From NORP309 sp964352735 (GTDB lineage Bacteria > Pseudomonadota > Gammaproteobacteria > Xanthomonadales > Marinicellaceae): a stretch of 42,067 nucleotides of DNA. Below, in pieces: positions 27,181 through 35,097 of the stretch. The DNA is taken from NCBI GenBank assembly GCA_964352735.1, contig CAYGTC010000038.1, forward strand, positions 1-42,067. Reading direction: 5' to 3'. Each line of letters opens with the position of its first letter. The stretch's first letter is position 1. The notes below the pieces were generated by a model that worked only from the letters and a program-made list of their open reading frames with translations, was not told the origin of the DNA and ran no database searches. A program made the position numbers and the translations under genes.

Positions 27181-27555
27181 ATGACATACGAAGAATTCAA
27201 TCAGTATTGCGAGACTTTTCCAGCGGTTTCCTATGTGGTTCAATGGGGTGGTGCTCATGTATGGAAGGTCGGAGGTAAAGTTTTTGCCATTGGTGGATGG
27301 CAAAAAGCAGATGAAGCGGCTGTCACATTCAAAGTATCGGATCTTAATTTTGATATCCTAAGTGATGAACCTGGGTTTAGGCCTGCTCCATATTTGGCAG
27401 CTCGTGGTATGAAATGGATACAGCAATATGATATCTCACAAGAGAAAATTGATGACCTCAAGTATTTCATTAAAGAATCGCACAGAATCGTTTCTCTGGG
27501 TCTGAGTAAGAAAAAACAAAAAGCACTTGGCCTTAACCAAATGGCAGATCGTTGA
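27181..27555 (+). CDS. MmcQ/YjbR family protein
   Basis: Predicted 124-residue cytoplasmic protein with the features of the YjbR/MmcQ fold. These are the N-terminal YEEFNQYCETFPAV, the strands around VWKVGGKVFAIGGW, the helical FDILSDEPGFRPAPYLAARG, and the final SHRIVSLGLSKKKQ, which is the family's C-terminal LV..L.KK pattern. YjbR has a CyaY-like fold with DNA-binding surface; its role is unknown. ATG at 27181 is preferred over a GTG one codon earlier. A perfect palindrome AATTGGCCAATT sits 60 bp upstream (27109-27120). Confidence 0.88.
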   Translation: MTYEEFNQYCETFPAVSYVVQWGGAHVWKVGGKVFAIGGWQKADEAAVTFKVSDLNFDILSDEPGFRPAPYLAARGMKWIQQYDISQEKIDDLKYFIKESHRIVSLGLSKKKQKALGLNQMADR

Positions 27556-27751
27556 ACTCAAACTGTGGCATTGAGCCATCAATTCTTATCACTGTTCTTC
27601 AACTCTCGGATTAATTTATTAGATGATCACAATCTAGTGTGCAAATGCTGTGTGTTATAATCCAAATTTCCAATTCATGAATCAACCTAAAGTAATGAGT
27701 ATTCAAGACATGAAAAGTAAGCGATTAACCTTCTCACATAAAGCTCTGTAC

Positions 27752-28279
27752 ATGATGCCATACAAAATAGCGTTGCTTATGCTTGCATTGTTAGTTTGTT
27801 CTTCAGTATTCGGACAAGACAATCGAGTCGTTGCTCATTTTGAAGTTGAAGCCAGTATTGATGATGTCTGGAATGCTTTTACCACAACGCAAGGACTAAA
27901 ATCATGGGTGGCACCGCTTGCTGATATAGATTTAAGAATTGGGGGGAAATGGCGAGCAAACTATAATAAAGATGGGCATTTGGGTGATGCAACTACCATT
28001 GAAAATACCATACTTTCCTATGACTCCAAGCGTATGCTATCTCTCAAGGCGACAAAGTTTCCTGATGGGTTTGCCTTTGAGGAAGTTGCCAAAAACACAT
28101 GGTCAGTCTTTTATTTTTCAACCATCAGTGAAACAAAAACCAAGATAACCATTGTTGGACTTGGATATGATGATTCAGAACAATCACAAAAAATGAAATC
28201 GTTTTTCAAACCCGCCAATGAATATTCTATGGAGCAATTGAAAGCTGCATTGCAGATTGAAAATTCGGTAAAAGAATAA
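27752..28279 (+). CDS. SRPBCC/AHSA1-domain protein, probably exported
   Basis: About 175 residues from the ATG at 27752. Earlier in-frame starts (ATG 27710, GTG 27650) would give a long N-terminus ahead of the hydrophobic stretch MMPYKIALLMLALLVCSSVFGQ. That stretch looks like a signal peptide, so the later start is chosen. The remainder is an AHSA1/SRPBCC domain: VEASIDDVWNAFTTTQGLKS, WVAPLADIDLRIGGKWR, and a C-terminal helix in NEYSMEQLKAALQ. SRPBCC domains bind hydrophobic ligands; exported versions are uncommon. No RBS decides the start. Confidence 0.78.
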   Translation: MMPYKIALLMLALLVCSSVFGQDNRVVAHFEVEASIDDVWNAFTTTQGLKSWVAPLADIDLRIGGKWRANYNKDGHLGDATTIENTILSYDSKRMLSLKATKFPDGFAFEEVAKNTWSVFYFSTISETKTKITIVGLGYDDSEQSQKMKSFFKPANEYSMEQLKAALQIENSVKE

Positions 28280-28333
28280 CATGAGTTGTTCAATTCAATG
28301 AGTACTGAAACAGGAATAAAATGTAAAACAATC

Positions 28334-28609
28334 ATGAAAATACATTCAACTGAACTTCAATTAAACGGAAAAGTCGCATCAGTCTCAGGCCAAACAAGCC
28401 GCTTGGAATTGATCAACTTGTTTGGTGAACCAGATGACATAGGTGGCTTTAGCCGCAAAAGCAAGCGCGGTAGAATTATCAAATATGGTGACTCTGAGTT
28501 TCATTTTGAAGGTGATCAAGACGATGATTCCTTATTCCTCATTTACCGTGAACAATTGGTGGCTGGTGAATATGTTCCTGAAATGTGTATTAAATTCAAT
28601 GCACTTTAG
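28334..28609 (+). CDS. Small cytoplasmic protein of unknown function
   Basis: A 91-residue protein from ATG 28334 (MKIHSTELQLNGKVASVSGQ); an in-frame ATG 28298 gives 12 more residues. It contains LINLFGEPDDIGG, a stretch seen in small proteins with SMI1-like or DUF-type folds that begin with a short beta strand plus a LLGxPD turn. A stretch such as IIKYGDSEFHFEG follows. The stop codon TAG at 28607 overlaps the first bases of MITE copy E. No function can be assigned. Confidence 0.6.
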   Translation: MKIHSTELQLNGKVASVSGQTSRLELINLFGEPDDIGGFSRKSKRGRIIKYGDSEFHFEGDQDDDSLFLIYREQLVAGEYVPEMCIKFNAL

Positions 28610-28730
28610 CCCGAATATTTTTTAATAAAACCATTCGGGTACAAAGTGTGCTTTTACAAAATTATTTTAACTCCATGTTCTTCATGGATAAAATCAATTT
28701 TTTTATCGTTTTGATGAAATATTCGAGTTA
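28607..28730 (+). repeat. MITE-like repeat, copy E (short form)
   Basis: A 124-bp version with terminal repeats TAGCCCGAATATTT and GATGAAATATTCGAGTTA. The internal ~150 bp carrying the two hairpins of copies C and D is missing; the left end passes directly into AATAAAACCATTCGGGTAC and the right half of the element. TA flanks both ends. The left TA plus the first G forms the stop codon of the upstream gene. Confidence 0.85.
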
Positions 28731-28885
28731 GTAAATCATGACAAGAAAATGCCAATAATCTATCTTAAGACTGAAATTTCAAGACTAGCACTTTTGATTC
28801 TGGTTAGTAAAACTGAATGTGCTGTTTTCTTTTCTTTGATTCTGATACTTATGAATTTTTAATTTTTGTGGTGGTAATTAATTAT

Positions 28886-28941
28886 TCAATCAGTCCCCCT
28901 AAGCCAGATATGTTTATGTATGGCTAAGAGGGGTTGATTGA
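28886..28941. terminator. Long imperfect inverted repeat
   Basis: Arms of about 21 bp (TCAATCAGTCCCCCTAAGCC / GGCTAAGAGGGGTTGATTGA) with a few mismatches and a 14-nt loop, placed 17 bp beyond the stop of the minus-strand SnoaL-like gene. A terminator or mRNA-end stabiliser is the likely role; there is no T run. Confidence 0.5.
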
Positions 28942-28957
28942 GATGGATTAAATTGAA

Positions 28958-29881
28958 TTATTTTTGCCCTTTAAATGCTCTGCTAACGGCATATGAATCT
29001 TCAAACCAGTTCCAAAGTACCACTTTGTTATCTTTAACTTTTGCTCGTAATGCAAAAGTAAATGTCTCAGTTTCTTGTCCAGAAGCAGTGGTGATTAATT
29101 TCATTTTTCCAAATATGGCAACGGTGTCTCCATAAGAGAGCACATCTTCGTTTTGCCAAAATGTGGTTTTTGCTCCTGTTGAGAATTTGCCTAAAAAGCC
29201 AAGAATTTGTTCCTTTCCTTTCCATGGGCCGATCCATGGAATGTTTGAGTCCCCTTCGTTGTGCCAAACCATGTCATTAGCCATCAGTGCTTTCATGTTA
29301 TCCATGTCTCCACTGCCCATTGCACCCATAAAAGCCATTACCGTAGCAAGAGATTTTTGTCCTTCAGCTTGTTCTGCTTTTGCTTTTTTTGCCTCAGGGC
29401 TGGAGAGTTGTTGTAATGCGCCTGCCCAATCTTCAACATGATAAGTTTTGGTGATTTTTCCTTGATCCAATTCATGAATATCAATGGTAAGGATATCAAA
29501 ACTGCGTCCTTTACCATCTACACCAAAAAATGGACCTTTTGGGGTGCCAGTTGCGCGGCTGCGTACAGTCACATAATTGCTCTCTTGATGAATTGACTGA
29601 ATTTGCCATTTAAGATCAGGAATCAGTTTTGAGAATCCTTTTAACTGGCCGATAAAGGCTTGAGCACTTTTGTTTTTTCCTGAGTAATTACCTATACTTC
29701 TCCAGTTGTCTGTTACAGAATCTGCAAAATTTTTGGTGTGGCTTGTTGAGCCTGGGTTGCTGAGAAAGTCATAAAATATTTCAACTGTTTTGATGTTTTG
29801 TGTATTGCCTCTTTTGGCACTACACGATAAAAAAGTCATTATAAACAGTACAGTTAAGCTGATTTTTAAGAAATTGGCCAT
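28958..29881 (-). CDS. Two-domain SnoaL/NTF2-like lipoprotein
   Basis: Predicted 307-residue exported protein, probably a lipoprotein (FLSCSAKRG, an imperfect lipobox with Phe at -3). Two NTF2-like domains in tandem: an ester-cyclase type (about 30-160; VEIFYDFLSNPGSTSHTKNF, with the later SFDILTIDIHELDQGKIT and YHVEDWAGALQQL), then a SnoaL_2 type (about 175-300; AMGSGDMDNMKALMANDMVW, FWQNEDVLSYGDTVAIFGKM). SnoaL-like proteins act on or bind small polyketide-like ligands. Divergent from a LysR regulator 118 bp away, which is the usual arrangement for a LysR target gene. Confidence 0.82.
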   Translation of the reverse strand: MANFLKISLTVLFIMTFLSCSAKRGNTQNIKTVEIFYDFLSNPGSTSHTKNFADSVTDNWRSIGNYSGKNKSAQAFIGQLKGFSKLIPDLKWQIQSIHQESNYVTVRSRATGTPKGPFFGVDGKGRSFDILTIDIHELDQGKITKTYHVEDWAGALQQLSSPEAKKAKAEQAEGQKSLATVMAFMGAMGSGDMDNMKALMANDMVWHNEGDSNIPWIGPWKGKEQILGFLGKFSTGAKTTFWQNEDVLSYGDTVAIFGKMKLITTASGQETETFTFALRAKVKDNKVVLWNWFEDSYAVSRAFKGQK

Positions 29882-29999
29882 GGTTTAATACCTCATTGAA
29901 TTGGCGGAAAGTATAGAAATTTAAAATTACATTATAGGCAATGGGAGATTAAATGATAAGATGGGATTAATCGAAGTAATTGTTCGTAATATTTTAATA

Positions 30000-30893
30000 A
30001 TGATTAATCAACTAAGGCAAATGGCCATTTTTGCAAAAACAATCGATCATGGTTCTTTTCGCGGAGCAGCAGCAGAACTTAAACTTTCGCCATCAGTTGT
30101 GAGCCATCATATTTCAGAATTAGAAATGCAATTGGGCGTGGCGCTGATTTATCGATCGACCCGAAAATTATCATTGACCATTGATGGTGAAAGGTTGTTG
30201 ATTGCCGCTCGAAAAATGTTGGAAGCAGTAGAAGGTGAGCTGTATGACATTTCAGGAAACTCAGGAGAGCCCAGCGGAGAGTTACGATTAACAGTTCCTT
30301 CAGTATTATCACAGTCATCATTTATCGATTGCATTGCGAAATTCATTGAAAAATATAAAAGCATAAAAATAACATTGGATTATTCTGATAAGAGTAAAGC
30401 ATTGATTGAAAACGGTTTTGATATTGCGATAAGAATGTGGCTAGAGGAAAAGAAAACGGTAACGACAAAATCACTTTATAAATTGAACAGGAAACTCGTT
30501 GCAACTCAAGCTTTCTTAGACAAACACCCGCCCATATCTCATATACTAGAGCTTCAAAATTTGGAATGGATCACTTTATCTCCTGTACATAATAAAGGGA
30601 TTTATTTCACAGACGCCTCCCAAAACCGCATAAAAATAAAACCCAATGCACAATTATCATCTAATGATGTTCAATCAATTTATAAGTTGGTCTTAAAAGG
30701 ATTGGGTGTGGCAACTTTACCAGATTTTTTAGTAGAAGACGACATCAGATCAGGAAAACTAGTTCATGTGCTTCCTCAATACCTTTTAGATGCGCTAAGT
30801 GTATTTGCTGAATGGCCAACAAACGCACCAAGGCATGGTTTGATTAAACTTTTGGTAAATGAATTGGCTGCTTATTATACTCGAGTACATTAA
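30000..30893 (+). CDS. LysR-family transcriptional regulator
   Basis: Regulator of 297 residues from ATG 30000. An upstream ATG at 29961 would add 13 residues before the usual LysR start and is less likely. The winged helix is in residues ~5-65 (QLRQMAIFAKTIDHGSFRGA, then LKLSPSVVSHHISELEMQLG and YRSTRKLSLT). A substrate-binding domain follows from ~90 (GELRLTVPSVLSQS...), ending with SVFAEWPTNAPRHGLIKLLV. It matches the AaeR/DmlR subgroup in style. It probably controls the divergent SnoaL-like lipoprotein gene, based on position. Confidence 0.92.
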   Translation: MINQLRQMAIFAKTIDHGSFRGAAAELKLSPSVVSHHISELEMQLGVALIYRSTRKLSLTIDGERLLIAARKMLEAVEGELYDISGNSGEPSGELRLTVPSVLSQSSFIDCIAKFIEKYKSIKITLDYSDKSKALIENGFDIAIRMWLEEKKTVTTKSLYKLNRKLVATQAFLDKHPPISHILELQNLEWITLSPVHNKGIYFTDASQNRIKIKPNAQLSSNDVQSIYKLVLKGLGVATLPDFLVEDDIRSGKLVHVLPQYLLDALSVFAEWPTNAPRHGLIKLLVNELAAYYTRVH

Positions 30894-31099
30894 TCGACAT
30901 TGAATGTACAGATCTTTAATTTTTTGAAAATCATTATAAAGGGCATAATGTTTGATTAAGCTTTCTTACTGGTCTCATTAATTAACAATGAATACCAAAA
31001 ACATCATTAAAAAATATCAAAACTTCGGTAAATTTCACATATGATTGATGGTTATTGATTTAACATGAAAACTCACTTTATAAACAACCATTGTATGAC

Positions 31100-31528
31100 A
31101 TGAAACAATTGATCTTAGTCCTGGTGGTTTTGGTTGCTATGACAACCTTGCATGCAGAAAATAATGATTTACAAACCCTTGAACAATGGCAGTGGAAAAA
31201 TCGCCTACTGATCATCTGGTCAGATGAACCAAACAGAGATTTACTGGCAATAGAAAGCCAATTTGGTGATGAGATCAATGATCGAGACCTGTTGATTTTT
31301 GTTATCAGTGATTCTGATATCGCAACAAATCACAGCAAAACCTTAAGCACAGAACTTTATAGTGACATAAAAACCAGATTCTCAAAAGACAAAGGGAGAT
31401 ATTTCTTGATCGGTAAAGATGGAGGAGTAAAAAGCAGTGGTCATGTATTCAATCTATTGTCTGTCTTTGGTGAGATTGATCGCATGCCAATGCGAAGACA
31501 GGAAATCAAAAATCAATCCAAAAAATAA
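31100..31528 (+). CDS. DUF4174-like exported protein
   Basis: Predicted 142-residue protein with signal peptide (MKQLILVLVVLVAMTTLHA) from ATG 31100. The mature part has WKNRLLIIWSDEPN, the segment RDLLIFVISD, and RYFLIGKDGGVKSSG, which is the DUF4174 pattern, a thioredoxin-like fold without the CxxC. The final IDRMPMRRQEIKNQ also fits that family. Periplasmic, function unknown. Convergent with soxR (55 bp gap). Confidence 0.8.
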   Translation: MKQLILVLVVLVAMTTLHAENNDLQTLEQWQWKNRLLIIWSDEPNRDLLAIESQFGDEINDRDLLIFVISDSDIATNHSKTLSTELYSDIKTRFSKDKGRYFLIGKDGGVKSSGHVFNLLSVFGEIDRMPMRRQEIKNQSKK

Positions 31529-31583
31529 AGCCTTCATAAAAATAGAAACCATGATGGATACACCATTGAATCAACTGAAAGCT

Positions 31584-32081
31584 TTATTCAGGCCTAATCT
31601 CAGTTAACTCCTTTGCAACCCGATTCAAAATCACCGCTCCTGACTGTGTTTTGCCGAGTTCATCATCTGGATTGTACAGAGGGCAGGTTTTAAGGGAGAG
31701 GCAACCACAGCCAATACAGCTTGACATGCTATCGCGCAATGCAGTCATTTGTCTGATTTTGAGATCCAATGCGATTTTCCATTGGCCAGAAAGTTTTTGC
31801 CAGTCACTTTTGGTTGGGGCTTTATCTTTCGGTAAAAAATCCATGGCGCGGTTGATTTCCTTTAGACTGATACCTACATTTTGCGCTGCTTTAATCACTG
31901 CAATTCGACGCAATACATCTTTTTTATAACGCCTTTGATTGCCGGCATTTCTGACCGATTGTATCAATCCCTTTTCTTCATAAAAATGCAATGTTGATAC
32001 TTTGACACCACTGCGTTTTGCAACTTGCCCAACAGAAAATTTTGGAATTGCTGTTTTTTTTCTTTTGTTTTTTTCATTCAT
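31584..32081 (-). CDS. soxR: Redox-sensing MerR-family activator SoxR
   Basis: A 165-residue MerR-family protein. The N-terminal winged helix is FSVGQVAKRSGVKVSTLHFY, with GNQRRY in the wing. The [2Fe-2S] cluster site is CIGCGCLSLKTC: C122, C125, C127, C133, the same spacing as E. coli SoxR. The cluster is oxidised by redox-cycling compounds and nitric oxide, which switches the bound dimer into an activator. ATG 32081 is used; the earlier TTG at 32096 lies inside the operator. It is divergent from two VOC genes, with a perfect SoxR box between. No soxS is seen, so this is a non-enteric type of SoxR circuit. Confidence 0.96.
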   Translation of the reverse strand: MNEKNKRKKTAIPKFSVGQVAKRSGVKVSTLHFYEEKGLIQSVRNAGNQRRYKKDVLRRIAVIKAAQNVGISLKEINRAMDFLPKDKAPTKSDWQKLSGQWKIALDLKIRQMTALRDSMSSCIGCGCLSLKTCPLYNPDDELGKTQSGAVILNRVAKELTEIRPE

Positions 32082-32086
32082 AACGC

Positions 32087-32117
32087 TTGACCTCAAGTTA
32101 ACTTGAGGTTGTATTAT
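32087..32117 (+). promoter_or_regulatory. SoxR box and 19-bp-spacer promoter
   Basis: The 18-mer CCTCAAGTTAACTTGAGG (32091-32108) is a perfect dyad, the SoxR site of E. coli soxS as I recall it. It lies between -35 TTGACC (32087-32092) and -10 TATTAT (32112-32117) with a 19-bp spacer, the hallmark of MerR/SoxR-activated promoters. It points toward the VOC genes, and it overlaps the soxR 5' region, allowing autoregulation. Confidence 0.92.
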
Positions 32118-32158
32118 TGACTCATCTAATCAATAAGTAAACAATTTAGGAGCATAAT

Positions 32159-32578
32159 ATGGCACGTTTAGAGCATGTAAATTTGGTGGGCAACAATTTA
32201 GAGCACAGCTTAGCATTTTATCAAGCGGCATTCCCGCATTGGTACATAAGAACACAAGGTGATGGGCAATGGTATGGCAAAGCTTATCGGTGGCTACACT
32301 TTGGCGATGATTATCAATATTTGTCCATCAGTGACTTTGGTGAAGGTGAAAACAGAGACATATCGGGGCACAATATGGGTTTTGCCCATTTAGCATTTGC
32401 AGTCAGCAATTTAAATGATTTAATCAAACGCCTAAAAGTCGCAGGATTCCCCGCTCATAAATCAGGTAATGATACAGCATTTAGGAAAAATATTTATTTT
32501 CTTGATAACGATGGATTTGAAGTCGAATTCGTTGAATATCTGTCTGATTTACCACAGCAACGCAATGCATCGGAGTAA
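32159..32578 (+). CDS. VOC (glyoxalase/dioxygenase-fold) protein, SoxR-controlled
   Basis: Predicted 139-residue vicinal-oxygen-chelate protein, with AGGAG 7 nt upstream. Two beta-alpha-beta-beta-beta units: LEHVNLVGNNLEHSLAFYQA with a metal-type His in EHVNL, and GFAHLAFAVSNLNDLIKRLK with a second His, ending in DNDGFEVEFVEY with a Glu at the usual ligand position. The fold and ligands fit a lactoylglutathione-lyase/thiol-transferase-like or antibiotic-binding protein. First gene behind the SoxR promoter, so it is expected to respond to redox-cycling drugs. Confidence 0.85.
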   Translation: MARLEHVNLVGNNLEHSLAFYQAAFPHWYIRTQGDGQWYGKAYRWLHFGDDYQYLSISDFGEGENRDISGHNMGFAHLAFAVSNLNDLIKRLKVAGFPAHKSGNDTAFRKNIYFLDNDGFEVEFVEYLSDLPQQRNASE

Positions 32579-32582
32579 TACA

Positions 32583-33008
32583 ATGAATCTTAATCAAGTC
32601 ACTATAAAATCTCAAGATGTCAATCGTGCATCAGCCTTTTATCAAAAACTCGGTTTGCAGCTTATTGTTGATGCAAGCCCACGATATGTTCGCTTTCAAT
32701 GTCCAATCGGCGACAGTACATTTTCAATCAGCCACAATGATGCAGAAAATGGCGCATCATCGGTTTTATACTTTGAAACAGATGATGTTGATAAAATTTA
32801 TAGAGATTTAACAAAAGCTGGGATTCAGTTTAAATCACAACCTCAAGACAAAAGGTGGTTATGGCGTGAAGCTGATTTGTATGATCCTGATGGCAATCCA
32901 TTGAAAGTTTTTTCAGCGGGAAAAAATCGCAAAAATCCACCATGGAAAATAAAAACAAAACCATGGTATGCGTCTTTCATAGAAAGTCCTGTGAATTTAA
33001 TGAAATAG
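32583..33008 (+). CDS. Second VOC protein, ligand residues altered
   Basis: Predicted 141-residue VOC protein starting 4 nt after the preceding stop, hence co-transcribed from the SoxR promoter. The first strand has QVTIK, with Gln where the metal-binding His normally is. The last strand has DPDGNPLKVF, with Lys where Glu is usual. So the classical metal site seems lost, as in bleomycin-binding-like members that do not need metal. It has a C-terminal tail (NPPWKIKTKPWYASF) beyond the fold. May be a binding or sequestering protein rather than an enzyme. Confidence 0.82.
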   Translation: MNLNQVTIKSQDVNRASAFYQKLGLQLIVDASPRYVRFQCPIGDSTFSISHNDAENGASSVLYFETDDVDKIYRDLTKAGIQFKSQPQDKRWLWREADLYDPDGNPLKVFSAGKNRKNPPWKIKTKPWYASFIESPVNLMK

Positions 33009-33156
33009 TAATTATCGTAATAATACTCAGGGCTTTGATCTTTACACGTTAAATATGGTGCAACATTATTGTTGTCATTGCTGCTTAATGCCAGACTTAT
33101 ATATTTTCTCCATTTTGATAAAAAATGATTCAAGTAAATTAGAGGTTTTCTCAATC

Positions 33157-33194
33157 AAAAACAGCCCACGTAAGATAGCTACATGGGCTGTTTT
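33157..33194. terminator. Intrinsic bidirectional terminator
   Basis: Sixteen-bp stem with one mismatch (AAAACAGCCCACGTA / TACATGGGCTGTTTT) and a short loop, with A and T runs at the ends. It lies between the VOC operon and the convergent lipase gene and would serve both. Confidence 0.9.
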
Positions 33195-33240
33195 ATCGTC
33201 TATACTAGAAATGATATTCTGAGTTATTGATTAAATGATA

Positions 33241-34611
33241 TCATAAATCATTATACCATCTTGGAAGGTCATGATTTCTTCTAGCTGCTGGAATATAATT
33301 CCATAACTGCCAGCGTGGTGGCATGGTTTCACCAGTTTTAATTCTGGTGCTGTTAACAGGAACACTACTTGAGGTTCCAAGTCTCGTGAATCCGCCGGGG
33401 ACTCGATTGACAATAACATCGTTGGTGCGACCATTAATACTCAATTTGAAAGTTCTACCTTGACTTGCATTGGTAGACCTGCCAGCTCTGAATTTTGTGC
33501 GTGTTCCATTAGTGACAGCATTGGGAGAGTTGAAAGTAACAATCCCGCTGAGTAAGTAAGGTTGATTACCATTGTTATTTGCAGCCAGAGATACACCATG
33601 TATTTGCGATAATGCGCCACCTAAGCTGTGGCCAGTGATGTATACCTTTTTACAATTTCTTTGTCTAAGAATATTATGTATTGTAGCATCAACACCATTA
33701 ACGCGATTTACAAAAGTTCTGGGGCCATAACCTTCATATGGACTTGGAGTGCGATCAATTCTTCCCCATGCAAGTTGGCTACCGATGTTAGCAGCCCAAT
33801 CCCATGCATTATCTGATCCTTTCCAAGCGATAATACAATCACCCAAAGGAGCAAACTTTTTTGACCACACTTTGACATTTGTTGTATTATATCTAGTTGC
33901 AAAAGCTGAATCGGTTGGGTTTTGAACGTATGCACTGATTGCAAATCTTAACAAACTTCTATCGCTCAAGGTTGCTCTAGAGGCTTTAGAATCATCTTCT
34001 TTTGTCTCTTTTTCAATAGCATCATAGGTTTCAAGAGCTTTTTTCATTTCGAACTCAGTTGAGTATTCATAAGGTATACCCAAGTTCAATAACATTTCAG
34101 TGGGATGAACACTCACCATTGTATAGCCATCATTATTCTTTTCTATGATTACAGCATTTTCCATTTCAGACAATTTAACGATATTTGGGAATTGAAATTC
34201 TATAAATGATTCCATATCCTCCATATAATAATCTTTCGACTCTAAAACAACTTGGAAGCCACGATCAAGGTTATCGTATATTTGCTTAATTAAGGTTTTA
34301 TTGTTGCTTTCATCGAATAGCTTATTTTGCGGATCAAGTAATAAACTGTCCACGTTAACATAAATCATAGGGTCGCTTGCTTCGACAGCTTTTAGATCTG
34401 ATCTGAATAATTGTGGAACGCCCAAGCTATAAGCTTTCGAGAGGATTTCACCATGCGTATCAGTCAATGAAATCACTGGCCGCATTGTTCCATCTTCCAT
34501 GCCTTTTAAAATAACTGACTGACTCTCTGTCATGCCTAAGTTTACGTCATCGACACTATAACTGTGTTGATATGTGAGTAGCATCATTGATGCCAATATT
34601 ATATTCTTCAT
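33241..34611 (-). CDS. Secreted class 3 lipase
   Basis: A 456-residue exported protein from MKNIILASMMLLTYQHSYS, with AGAGGAAA upstream. Residues ~20-210 form an N-terminal region without recognised domain. The C-terminal part is a Lipase_3 (fungal lipase-like) domain: IIAWKGSDNAWDWAANIG, then nucleophile S329 in YITGHSLGGALSQIHG, D399 in NGRTNDVIVNRVPGG and H448 in RRNHDLPRW as the likely triad. Substrate likely triacylglycerol or phospholipid. The gene is divergent from the giant kinase; a Fur-like box lies in the region between. Confidence 0.88.
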   Translation of the reverse strand: MKNIILASMMLLTYQHSYSVDDVNLGMTESQSVILKGMEDGTMRPVISLTDTHGEILSKAYSLGVPQLFRSDLKAVEASDPMIYVNVDSLLLDPQNKLFDESNNKTLIKQIYDNLDRGFQVVLESKDYYMEDMESFIEFQFPNIVKLSEMENAVIIEKNNDGYTMVSVHPTEMLLNLGIPYEYSTEFEMKKALETYDAIEKETKEDDSKASRATLSDRSLLRFAISAYVQNPTDSAFATRYNTTNVKVWSKKFAPLGDCIIAWKGSDNAWDWAANIGSQLAWGRIDRTPSPYEGYGPRTFVNRVNGVDATIHNILRQRNCKKVYITGHSLGGALSQIHGVSLAANNNGNQPYLLSGIVTFNSPNAVTNGTRTKFRAGRSTNASQGRTFKLSINGRTNDVIVNRVPGGFTRLGTSSSVPVNSTRIKTGETMPPRWQLWNYIPAARRNHDLPRWYNDL

Positions 34612-35097
34612 TTTTATTTCCTCTAGATTTTTTCTAATTATTGTTAATAAATTGTTAGTCATCTACAACGAGTGATGTGCCAACGATTTCAAGTGTAGAG
34701 TAAAAATGAAAAGTTAAAACTCGAAATAATATTATGTTATACAAAGTTAGGTTAAATCATAAATGATTATCATTAATAGTTGTCATCAAAGTATGAACGC
34801 TTTAAAAGTGCAGTATTTATGTATCTAAATGTATATTTATTATTTAAATTAGAAAAAATTATAATATTTTATATTTAATAACGCTACCCTTAAAATAATC
34901 TATAGTTTATGGCTATATATACTTATTTATCAGTGTGTTATTGTTTAGTGATGAGGGCTTATTCTAAATTAAAAATTACACAATCAAGTGTATTGTTTTT
35001 TGTTTTCATTGGTATTGGTTTTATATTGGACATTAATGTTCAATAAATAGAGCTTTTAGTTTAAGATGAAAAATAATTGATACCACTAATTGATACC
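34612..35097. promoter_or_regulatory. AT-rich divergent regulatory region
   Basis: Gene-free 486 bp between lipase and kinase. Two sites stand out. AATGATTATCATTA at 34762-34775 differs by one base from the Fur-box core AATGATAATCATTA. A 20-bp near-perfect palindrome ATTGGACATT-AATGTTCAAT at 35025-35044 has one mismatched pair and lies about 55 bp before the winged-helix/kinase start, a candidate autoregulatory site. The middle (34800-34900) is almost only A/T. No small gene is convincing. Confidence 0.45.

Noticed and set aside
34840..34890. A/T-only stretch as a replication or plasmid origin
   Set aside because: No iterons, DnaA boxes or replication genes accompany it; a promoter-region AT tract is enough.
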